A DNA stretch of 64,000 nucleotides. Source: JAWKOK01 sp963848115 (GTDB lineage Bacteria > Chloroflexota > Anaerolineae > Caldilineales > Caldilineaceae). Shown here piece by piece: positions 27,274 to 35,151 of this stretch. Under the pieces are notes generated by a model. The model had not been told where the DNA came from and searched no databases. It saw only the letters and a program-made list of their open reading frames with translations. Position numbers and translations under genes: made by a program. The stretch is taken from contig CAWKCP010000024.1 of assembly GCA_963848115.1 (NCBI GenBank), forward strand, positions 186,001 to 250,000, given 5' to 3'. Numbering within the stretch: the first letter of the stretch is position 1; each line of letters opens with the position of its first letter.

Positions 27274-27830
27274 TCAGCCTGTTTCATCTTTCCAGGCTAC
27301 TCCCTCGCACCAAACAACAGAGAAAAAGGCGTCAGGATGCTCACTCCAAACACTGGGTGCGCTTGCCGCACTATCCATTTGCTCTTGATCTGCCCAGCCT
27401 TGTTGAATGGCCGTTTCAGTGATTTCCCGACCAACAAACTCATCCGTCAGAACAGGCATCAGCGCTTGAGTCAAATCTGAAGTCCCCCAACTCTCACTCG
27501 ATGCCATCCCAATCGTTTTGGTAAAGCCTGCCTCACGCAACAGCGCTCGGAAGTTGCGGCCTACTAGAGATGTTCCACCACAATACAGCCTGTATCTGAC
27601 CCAAATATCGTAGGCATTGTCAAGCGTAGCATCTGCAGGTGCAATCAGGGTAGCAGCTAGGTCCGGCGACCGAATCCCTATCACCCCCCCCCTGGGGGGG
27701 GCTTCAAAACCCGATGTGCTTGTTGTAGTACAGCCAGTGGATCGTGCATATGTTCCAACAATGCATGGCTAAAAACGGCATCAAATTGATTATCTGGATA
27801 CGGAAGCTCGTAGACGCTAAGTTTGATTCC
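27274..27830 (-). pseudogene. SAM-dependent methyltransferase fragment with C9-T-G8 tract
   Basis: The minus strand reads YELPYPDNQFDAVFSHALLE, HMHDPLAVLQQAHRVLKP, then meets a tract of C8AG9 that breaks the frame, and resumes GIRSPDLAATLIAP, GGTSLVGRNFRALLREAGF and FFSVVWCEGVAWK. These are motifs IV onward of class I methyltransferases; the SAM-binding motif I at the N-terminus is missing. Confidence 0.75.
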
Positions 27831-27969
27831 CGACACTCATTGTATCAACGTCGCCAGCCCGTCAACTACTCACTAGCCTGCTCTTGACAAAATCACAATG
27901 GAATTCAGAACCCTATCCAGCAAGAACAGCGAGAACATTCTATTCCTAGATCTTATCCTGTATCGCCGT

Positions 27970-28240
27970 GCGTGCACTCAGTCAGCGGACGTGAGCAATC
28001 GTTCCCAACAGTCATCTGCGCGCAAAAAGCCTCGAAGCTTTTGCGCTCGACGTTCGGTCTGGCAATGTGGTCGCTGTTCACTTCGGGGTTCCTGGCGGCG
28101 ATCTGGCTGGGTGGATGTTTGGATGGTCCGCCAAGCATGCAGTGCATATGTCATGCGCTCATTATCGATCCGACGTGCAGAGTTGTCAACGACGATGACG
28201 CAGCTGTCCAGCCAGGACTTTGGATTTGCTCACGGTCAGC
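27970..28240. repeat. Duplicated upstream segment, copy 2, before aldo/keto reductase
   Basis: Diverged copy of 15000-15260. It ends about 50 bp before the reductase start, so it may hold the regulatory region that was duplicated along with the gene. Confidence 0.7.
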
Positions 28241-28288
28241 CATACAATGTTTGACACTGAACCAAAGTCAAAAGTCAGGAGCCCTTGT

Positions 28289-29224
28289 ATGTACTATCGC
28301 ACGATCAGCAAATCAGGCGTGAAGCTCTCCGAAGTCGGGTTGGGGTGCAATCGATTAGGCGGTCAAGAGCAGCCGGATTCTTTCTGGATCGAGCTGATCC
28401 AACGTGCCGCCGACCTCGGCGTCAACATCTTCGACACGGCCGAGGTCTACAGCGGCGGTCGTAGCGAGGAGATGTTGGGTGCAGCGCTTGGGGATCGGGA
28501 TGATGTCTATATCGCCACGAAGATGAGCGGCGGCAAGGACAGCGATTTTTCGCTGGAGCGGATGACCCGCCATGTGGAGTCGAGCCTAAAGCGGTTGCGC
28601 CGCTCCCGGATCGACTTCTTTCAATTGCACAGCCCCAACCGTCAGGCCCTGGAGCAACTCGTTTGGGCCGAGAGCATGGCCAAGCTCCAGGCGCAAGGCA
28701 AGATTCGCTATCGCGCCATGGCCGTCAACACCGTCGACGACGCGATTTGGCTGATCAGCCAGGATCTGGTCGACCTGGTCCAGATCACGTACAACATCTT
28801 CGACATTGACGCCGAGAACGAACTTTTCTCGGTGGCAGAGCAACATGGCGTGGGGCTGATGTGCCGGCTTACACTGGCCCAGGGCGTGCTGACCGGGAAG
28901 TTTCGTGTCGGTCAAGCAGTGGGGGCCGATCACCGGGTGAACATGTCGGGAACGGAGCGCGTGAATCGGCGCATCGAAATGGTCGAGGATCTGCGGCCCA
29001 CCGGCGAAGCCTATCCGGGCGGCCTGACGCGGTTGGCCCATCACTTCAGCCTGACGCCGCGGGCCATCACGACGATCATCCCCGGCGCCCGTACCCTCGC
29101 CCAGTTGGAGGAAAACGTGGCTGCGTCCAACGGCGTCGGTCTGCCCGCTGACGTGCGCCGGCAGATTGAGGAGATTCGGCCCGGCTGGGGGCAATGGCAG
29201 GGCGGGTATTGGGTGCCGCGCTAA
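28289..29224 (+). CDS. Aldo/keto reductase
   Basis: A 311-residue NADPH-dependent carbonyl reductase. The catalytic tetrad is visible: Asp in NIFDTAEVY, Tyr in VYSGGRSEE, Lys in VYIATKMSG, His in FFQLHSPNR. The C-terminal coenzyme loop TIIPGARTLAQLEENVAAS is present. AGGAG stands before the ATG at 28289. A truncated, diverged copy lies at 15270-15370. Substrate unknown. Confidence 0.92.
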   Translation: MYYRTISKSGVKLSEVGLGCNRLGGQEQPDSFWIELIQRAADLGVNIFDTAEVYSGGRSEEMLGAALGDRDDVYIATKMSGGKDSDFSLERMTRHVESSLKRLRRSRIDFFQLHSPNRQALEQLVWAESMAKLQAQGKIRYRAMAVNTVDDAIWLISQDLVDLVQITYNIFDIDAENELFSVAEQHGVGLMCRLTLAQGVLTGKFRVGQAVGADHRVNMSGTERVNRRIEMVEDLRPTGEAYPGGLTRLAHHFSLTPRAITTIIPGARTLAQLEENVAASNGVGLPADVRRQIEEIRPGWGQWQGGYWVPR

Positions 29225-29239
29225 GCGATAGCCGGTGCT

Positions 29240-29310
29240 TTTTTTGCCACAGACAGATTTACACGGATAAACAAATGATGGGACTCAGAATGACAATTCG
29301 TGACCTACCG
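29240..29310. repeat. Degenerate ACAGATTTACACGGAT-type intergenic repeat
   Basis: GCCACAGACAGATTTACACGG and ACAATTCGTGACC resemble parts of the ACACGAATT palindromes elsewhere; related text (ATCTGTAAATCTGTTG, ATTCGTGG) lies at 30755-30795 on the other side of the UroD-like gene. Confidence 0.4.
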
Positions 29311-29432
29311 AGGCAGGTTTGAACGAAGAACAGCGCAGGAAAATCTCGATTGTCGGCGATTGTCGCCGGTGGTAAGATGATGGTGTAGCCCCCAACAGAA
29401 CACCATGTCCACATCCCTGCAAGGAGGCAGCC

Positions 29433-30602
29433 ATGTCCCAGCGTGAAGTCATTGATAGCCTCATTCGGCGCAAAGAGGCAAAGCGGGTCGGCCTCATGGG
29501 CAGTCCTTGGCCCGACACGTTGCGAGCCTGGGTGGCCGATGGATACCCGACGCGCATGGTGCACAAGGAGGTCGGCGAAGACCGCTGGCATCCCGAAGAT
29601 GTGCAGCAGGTCACGGTCGAGGTTGCCGGAGAGTACGAAGAACCGGTGCCGCCCTGGCGCCACTTTGGTTATGACATGACCAATGTCGGTCCCTGGTTCG
29701 ATATCATGCCCCTGATCGGCTTCAGCGAGATCGTGGAAGAGACCGAGGAGTGGGAGATCCGGCGCAACGGCGCCGGTGGCCTGCACAAGTATTGGAAACA
29801 CAAGTCCGGCACGCCCGAACATGTCGGCTTTCACATGACCACGCGTGAGATCTGGGATCGCGACTATCGGCCCCATGTGGTCGAGTTCGACCCGGAGCGT
29901 ATCAAAGTTCCCCAACTGCGCCGGAACTTTTTGGAGGCCCATAATGCGGGTCGCTGGACCCACTTTGGCCACATGTTCATCTGGGAGCACATGCGCCAGA
30001 GTATGGGCGACGTCACCCTCTACGAGAGTCTGATCCTCGACCCTGAGTGGATCCACGACTTCAACCGGGTCTACACGGATCTATACAAGCAGATCTTCGC
30101 CTACATCTTCGAAAACGTGGGCAAGCCCGACGGCATCTGGATCTACGAAGACCTGGGCTACAAGAACGGCCTCTTCGCCTCACCAAAAGTGCTGGGCGAG
30201 TTGATCTTCCCCTACTTCGCCGAACTGGTTGACTTCCTGCACGGCTACGATCTGCCGGTGGTTCTGCACTCCTGTGGCAGTATCCATCAGGCCCTGCCCA
30301 TGATCGTCGACGCGGGCTTTGACGCGCTCAACCCCATGGAACGCAAGGCCGAGGGCAACGATCCCTACGCCTTTGCCGAGCAATACGGCGACAAGCTGGC
30401 CTTCATCGGCGGCCTGGATGCGCGTGTTTTCGAGACGAACGACCGTGCGATCATCCGCCGTGAGGTGGCTGCCTACATGGAGGGCATGAAAGCACGCGGC
30501 GCGGGATTGGTCTTCGCATCGGACCATTCCATCTCGACGCTGGTTCGCTACGATACCTATCGTTATGTTCTCGATGTCTATCGGGAGCACATGATGTATT
30601 AA
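29433..30602 (+). CDS. Uroporphyrinogen decarboxylase-like (URO-D family) protein
   Basis: A 389-residue TIM-barrel protein of the URO-D/corrinoid methyltransferase group (MtaA/CmuA-like). Features: IWIYEDLGYKNGLFASPK, LPVVLHSCGSIHQALP (the HxCG metal site), GFDALNPMERKAEGNDP and FIGGLDARVF. Such proteins often move methyl groups in demethylation pathways rather than making haem. GGAGG lies before the ATG. It has no corrinoid protein partner nearby. Confidence 0.85.
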   Translation: MSQREVIDSLIRRKEAKRVGLMGSPWPDTLRAWVADGYPTRMVHKEVGEDRWHPEDVQQVTVEVAGEYEEPVPPWRHFGYDMTNVGPWFDIMPLIGFSEIVEETEEWEIRRNGAGGLHKYWKHKSGTPEHVGFHMTTREIWDRDYRPHVVEFDPERIKVPQLRRNFLEAHNAGRWTHFGHMFIWEHMRQSMGDVTLYESLILDPEWIHDFNRVYTDLYKQIFAYIFENVGKPDGIWIYEDLGYKNGLFASPKVLGELIFPYFAELVDFLHGYDLPVVLHSCGSIHQALPMIVDAGFDALNPMERKAEGNDPYAFAEQYGDKLAFIGGLDARVFETNDRAIIRREVAAYMEGMKARGAGLVFASDHSISTLVRYDTYRYVLDVYREHMMY

Positions 30603-30845
30603 GGTTCGTCAGAATTCCAGCATAGGGCATGGGGTGCTTCTAGAGAGTTTCGCACGTTGGTGGCAGTATTACGCTGGAGAAACGGATAATGCCTGTTGAG
30701 GATATCGATAAATCTCGATTTGAAATGGAGGGTTTGCAGATAGGCTGCGTCGTCCTATCTGTAAATCTGTTGACACATACTATTCGTGGCTGAAGAAATA
30801 TCGTGAAGTGTTATTCATGGGCATTGGAGAGCGATGAACGGCAAG

Positions 30846-31239
30846 TCAAGGCCTCAGCGAAAGGTCAATTAGTTGTGCACCCAGAAATACGGCAAGAATC
30901 ACAGCGATCCAAAATGGCCAGAACAGCGCATTGTGTGCGAACCCTGCACACGTGTCTCAAGAAACTGCCCAATCTCCACGCACATCCAAGACGAGGCGAC
31001 AAAACGCCAAAGAAATTGAGAAACCTTGCCGTCCATTCGGTCATTCCTCCACCACAGGTGCTGATGCCTCTTCCTCGATAAATAGCATCAAATCCATGAT
31101 TTGGAATAGACGCGTTTTCTCGAGTCTGTGTCAAAGGAGATGGCCATTTCAATTGCACGACCTTTCCTTTCCCCAATGGTATTGGGGTTGTATAGTACAC
31201 AAATTTGTCTTGGGATGTATCGCTAGTCGGCTGAGTCAT
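30846..31239 (-). CDS. Small protein with C-terminal membrane helix (frameshifted)
   Basis: Starts with ATG at 31239, 17 bp inside the end of the upstream gene. The first part reads MTQPTSDTSQDKFVYYTTPI and later MTEWTARFLNFFGV. After shifts near 30980 and 30950 the minus strand gives VEIGQFLETRVQG and a strong hydrophobic helix ALFWPFWIAVILAVFLG before the stop at 30846. No family recognised. The overlapping start suggests a paired function with the gene upstream. The stretch 30603-30845 holds only weak repeat traces. Confidence 0.5.
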
Positions 31240-31856
31240 CCGGATGATCGAAATGGTCAGGTTGACCCCCGCCCATTTCGTGCTCTGCTGTGGGTGCCGG
31301 CTCAGACATCGTTTCGTCATTTTCTTTAGAGCCGTGCAGAGCTGCGACAAGTCGTTCAGCGGCATCTGCAGCCCACATTATCCGGGTTGGCCGTCCGCGT
31401 CGTCCAATCATGAAATTGCCTAGGCCCGCGGATTCGAGGATTTTGGCAAGTGAAGTTGCTGCTTCATCTGTATTGTTCTGGCTTGCGCCGTATTTGCCTG
31501 CTGCCCACCAATTAGCCATCCATTCCATCGTAGTCTCAGTTGGATTGCCGCGGGCAAATAGTGAATCTAGGAGCAGCCCGTAAGGATCGAATTCTAAGAT
31601 GGCGGCAAGTAGGATATCCGGCCGCAAATCTTGTCTTAGCAAGTAATACTCTCCCCCGCGGTCCCAGAGCTTCGGTTTCCATGTCGACAAAACCGAGGTG
31701 CTGTGCAACTAACACAGTTCCCTGGAAGGCGCCAGAGGACGAAAAAACCTGGCTTACTTGATCTATGCTTCCCCTTCGGTTCAGGGTTTCAATAAACTGC
31801 AACAGCTGTGGTCCATCTGTACGGTATCCTAATGTTTGACCTTCAAATCCGTTCAC
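31223..31856 (-). CDS. Hypothetical protein with winged-helix-like repeats (frameshift near 31650)
   Basis: Starts MNGFEGQTLGYRTDGPQLLQ and continues QVFSSSGAFQGTVLVAQHLGF. One extra G in a run of five near 31650 shifts the frame; skipping it gives PRGEYYLLRQDLRP and then AAILEFDPYGLLLDSLF, ATSLAKILESAGLGNFMIG and an acidic tail to the stop at 31223. The segments look like two small HTH-type domains. It resembles DUF5343-type proteins only loosely. The next gene overlaps its end by 17 bp. Confidence 0.6.
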
Positions 31857-32237
31857 TTGTTAGCCTCCTGAATCGAACATGCGTTCAAACGCTGTTGTCT
31901 GTACCATTATTTTTGACTATAACGTGTATTTGCTGACGTGTCAAGCCTGTATTTTTTAATGTCACGAAATATGGCGGAGAATTTCATTAGCGTTTTATTA
32001 TATTGAATATTAGAGAGGTATTTTTCTCCACTTTTCATCACCGTCATAGGGAGGGGCGGGCAAATTATTTAACGCCATTACTGGTTTTTGGATTGTGGTT
32101 GAGACATGCGGGCAGAGAAAAACTGATGGATACGGTGGCCATTCCGGGTGATTTGGACACACGTAGCGTTGTTAACCTTGTTGAGTCAAGTTGATGCGTC
32201 AAGGAAGCTTCTGTCAAGTGCCAACCAAACTGTCTGC
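31857..32237. other. AT-rich intergenic stretch
   Basis: About 380 bp with clearly lower GC than its neighbours (for example TATTTTTTAATGTCACG and TTTTATTATATTGAATATT). A short plus-strand frame (32003-32194) has no family resemblance. It may be a junction left by insertion of foreign DNA or the promoter region of the minus-strand operon that starts at 31856. Confidence 0.5.
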
Positions 32238-32711
32238 TCAATTTCGGCCATATTTTAAGTTCATCGATTCGATCGAATCGATGAACTTAAGCGCCCGTTC
32301 TCCCTGCGCTTTCAACGTTGAGATCCACTGATCGGCCGACGATTGAATATCCTCGCCGTCGGCTGGCGTGTCCAGCAATGCCGCAGCTTCGGCCTGGGCG
32401 TGCTCGCCGCGGATCTGGGTGAGGTAGCGGTAGGCGTGTTCCAGCGCTCCGCCCAGGTCATCGGCCGCCGAAGCGTAGGCCAGTGCTGGCACCGGCTCCT
32501 TGCTGCCGGGTTAGGCACCTTGCAAGGTCAGGCGCGCCGGCAGCATCTGGTCCACATGGCGGTGGGTGAAGAGGCGATAGCCGGCCTCGCTGCGCGGGAT
32601 GGGCGGCAGGAAGCCCCATGTCACATACAGGCGGACCGTGTTGGGATGGACACCCGCCTCTCTGGCAACCTCAGATGTGTACATTATTGGACGCGCCCTT
32701 CTGAGGTTCAT
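32238..32711 (-). pseudogene. MerR-type regulator, internally deleted copy
   Basis: A damaged paralogue of 33521-34300. It keeps YTSEVAREAGVHPNTVRLY, a frameshift near 32520, DDLGGALEHAYRYLTQIRGE, and then jumps from EAAALL to DTPADGEDIQSSADQWISTL, so the second HTH (about 85 residues) is lost. The join lies at a short TGCT identity. Its first bases overlap the end of the nucleotidyltransferase gene. Confidence 0.85.
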
Positions 32712-33474
32712 AGGTCATGGCCCACCGATCTTTGCCCGCCCAGCCATCAAAAACTGGACCGTAGCCCTCGGCTCGGAAGAGCGATTCCAGCTCGATTAGC
32801 AGCTTCTGCTGTGTTCGACAGTCGGCGTCGGTCAGGATCTGGAGAAGTCGGCCAGCAACTGCGTGCCGGAGAGGCGCAGCTTGTCGAGGGGAAACGCTGC
32901 CAATTCCCAGGCCAGGTACTTATAGTAGGGCAGCAACACGACGATCGTGCAGACAGAAGAGCGCCTGCAACATGGGCCGGATCGACTCGCTTGCTTCCAG
33001 GCGATAGCCGACCGGGTCTCCGGCGCGCAGGCATTTGAGCGATCGGTACACCTGGTTAATGTACCAGTCCAATGATTGGTTGATCAGGGCATCCACATGC
33101 TCGACAGGCACGCGACCCTTCTCATCGGCAATCTGCTGGATGTGGCCGCCGCTCTTGTCCGGCTCGGCGACTGCATGGGCCCACGAATAGCGATCCCAGG
33201 CCAGATCGCTTCCCCAGGCGGCGTGCTCTCGAAAGCTCTCCAGCGTGAAGATCTCCACTTCGATCTCAGGGTCGCATCCCTCATACCGACGCTCAAATGC
33301 TACAAGTGCAGCGTCCACCACAACCAACGCACAATCGTAGTCAGAATGCTCATTCTCGAAGCCAACCGCGCGTGACCCGGTCACGAATAAAGCCAAAACG
33401 GCCGGATCGTCGTAGGCTGTCTGTTGGATTTGCCGGAAGCGTGCTTCCATCTGTGTGACTTCGTGCTCCCTCAT
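32671..33474 (-). CDS. Nucleotidyltransferase-fold protein (two frameshifts)
   Basis: N-terminal polymerase-beta-type nucleotidyltransferase: ALFVTGSRAVGFENEHSDYD carries the GSxxxG and DxD signature, then IEVEIFTLESFREHAAW. A C-terminal helical part reads VDALINQSLDWYINQVYRSL. One extra base near 32937 (HDRR to LHDRVLLPYYKYLAWEL) and one missing base near 32853 restore LTDADCRTQQKLLIELESLF, FDGWAGKDRWAMTYEP and a stop at 32671. Similar to aminoglycoside or small-molecule nucleotidyltransferases; substrate unknown. It sits between two copies of a MerR gene. Confidence 0.75.
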
Positions 33475-33520
33475 GTCATTCCGTGGATCAAAGTTCTTCG
33501 CACTTGCCGGGTAAAAGCTG

Positions 33521-34300
33521 TCAACCGTACTTCAGAATCATCGCCTCAAGCAGATCGATGATCGCCAGCGCCCGCTCCTCCTGCGCGTTCAACGTCGAGA
33601 TCCATTGATCGGCCGCCGACTGGATCTCCTCGTCGTCAGCCGGCGTGTCCAGCACCTGGCGCAGATTGACAGACTCGCCGCCGTCCAGGTGGCTCATCAG
33701 CCGCAGCACGGCCATCACGCTGTAGCCGGAAGCGCGCAACATGCGGATGACGCGCAGGCGGCCGATCTCGGTGGCGCTGTAGAGCCGGTAGCCGTTGGCA
33801 GGATCACGGGGCACGCTCAGCAGGCGGTTGCGTTCCCAATTGCGCAGCGTGTCCGGTGCAATTGCCAGCCGGCTCGTCACCTGACCGATGCGCAGCGGCG
33901 TCGATGTGGCGTCGACCGGCGCACCGCCGGCCCAGCGTTCGAGCAGTAATGCCGCAGCTTCGGCCTGGGCATGTTCGCCACGGATCTGGGTGAGGTAGCG
34001 GTAGGCGTGTTCCAGCGCTCCGCTCAGGTCATCGGCCGCCGAAGCGTAGACCAGCGCCAGCATCGGATCCTTGCCGCCGGGATAGGACCCCTGCAAGGCC
34101 AGGCGCGCCAACAGCATCTGATCGACATGGCGATGGGTGAAGAGGCGGTAGCCGGCCGCGCTGCGCGGAATCGACGGCAGGAAGCCCCATGTCTCATAGA
34201 GGCGCACAGTGTTGGGATGGACGCCCGCTTCGCGGGCAACTTCCGACGTGTACGCGATAACGACTTTCGTCTGGCGCCTGGTTAGACAGAATTTGGGCAT
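33521..34300 (-). CDS. Double-HTH MerR-family regulator
   Basis: A 259-residue protein with two MerR-type helix-turn-helix domains: residues ~16-70 (YTSEVAREAGVHPNTVRLYE, RSAAGYRLFTHRHVDQML) and ~135-195 (LRIGQVTSRLAIAPDTLRNW, GYRLYSATEIGRLRVIRMLR). Between and after them lie helical segments (ALEHAYRYLTQIRGEHAQAE). Two HTHs in one chain are unusual for MerR, which normally pairs two subunits. A decayed duplicate follows at 32238-32711, beyond the nucleotidyltransferase. The inducer is unknown; no metal-binding cysteines are seen. Confidence 0.88.
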   Translation of the reverse strand: MPKFCLTRRQTKVVIAYTSEVAREAGVHPNTVRLYETWGFLPSIPRSAAGYRLFTHRHVDQMLLARLALQGSYPGGKDPMLALVYASAADDLSGALEHAYRYLTQIRGEHAQAEAAALLLERWAGGAPVDATSTPLRIGQVTSRLAIAPDTLRNWERNRLLSVPRDPANGYRLYSATEIGRLRVIRMLRASGYSVMAVLRLMSHLDGGESVNLRQVLDTPADDEEIQSAADQWISTLNAQEERALAIIDLLEAMILKYG

Positions 34301-34340
34301 TCCGATGAGCGGATTGTATCAGTTTTTGCCCTGGCGGCAG

Positions 34341-35033
34341 TTACTCTTCAGGTTCGCTGCCGATCAAGCGGTAGATCACCGCACCGAGCAGGCCGCCGAT
34401 AATCGGTGCTACCCAGAAGAGCCACAGTTGTTCAACCGCCCAACCGCCGGCATACACGGCTACGCCGGTACTGCGAGCCGGATTGACGGACCCGTTTGTA
34501 ACCGGAATGGCGACGAGGAGAATCAGTGTCAGCCCCAAACCGATGGCGATCGGCGCAAAGCCCTCAGGCGCTCTCTTGTCTGTGGCGCCGAGAATGATCA
34601 ACAAGAACATCATTGTCATCACGGTTTCCGTAACAGCACCCGACAGCAAGCTGTATCCACCAGGCGAATGCTCCCCGTACCCATTCGAGGCAAATCCGGC
34701 TGACACATCGAAACCGGCCGCCCCGCTGGCGATTACGAACAGAACGCCACCCGCCACGATTGCGCCCAGCACCTGGGCAACGATATAGGGCAATAGCTGT
34801 CTGGCAGGAAAACGCCCTCCCGCCCAAAGACCGATTGAGATCGCCGGGTTGAGATGACAGCCGGAGATATGCCCGATTGCATAGGCCATGGTTAGCACTG
34901 TCAAGCCGAAGGCCAATGAAACGCCGAGGAACCCGATGCCCGTATCGGGAAACGTAGCGGCCAGCACAGCACTGCCGCATCCACCCAGAACGAGCCAAAA
35001 CGTTCCCACGAACTCTGCGCCGTACACTTTCAT
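34341..35033 (-). CDS. aqpZ: Aquaporin Z-type water channel
   Basis: A 230-residue six-helix channel with both NPA loops: GCHLNPAISIGLWAGGRFP and VTNGSVNPARSTGVAVY. The aromatic/arginine filter residues (Arg after the second NPA) fit the water-selective AqpZ group rather than glycerol facilitators. GGGAGGAAAAC stands before the ATG. Confidence 0.93.
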   Translation of the reverse strand: MKVYGAEFVGTFWLVLGGCGSAVLAATFPDTGIGFLGVSLAFGLTVLTMAYAIGHISGCHLNPAISIGLWAGGRFPARQLLPYIVAQVLGAIVAGGVLFVIASGAAGFDVSAGFASNGYGEHSPGGYSLLSGAVTETVMTMMFLLIILGATDKRAPEGFAPIAIGLGLTLILLVAIPVTNGSVNPARSTGVAVYAGGWAVEQLWLFWVAPIIGGLLGAVIYRLIGSEPEE

Positions 35034-35151
35034 GTTTTCCTCCCTTGGTGAATTGATGTCGATCTGATCACGCTGTCACACCCGGATATCGTTCGATTTC
35101 CAGTGGGTGAAGTGCAGATTACCGGAGACCGGCAGTTTTTGCAACAGAGCC

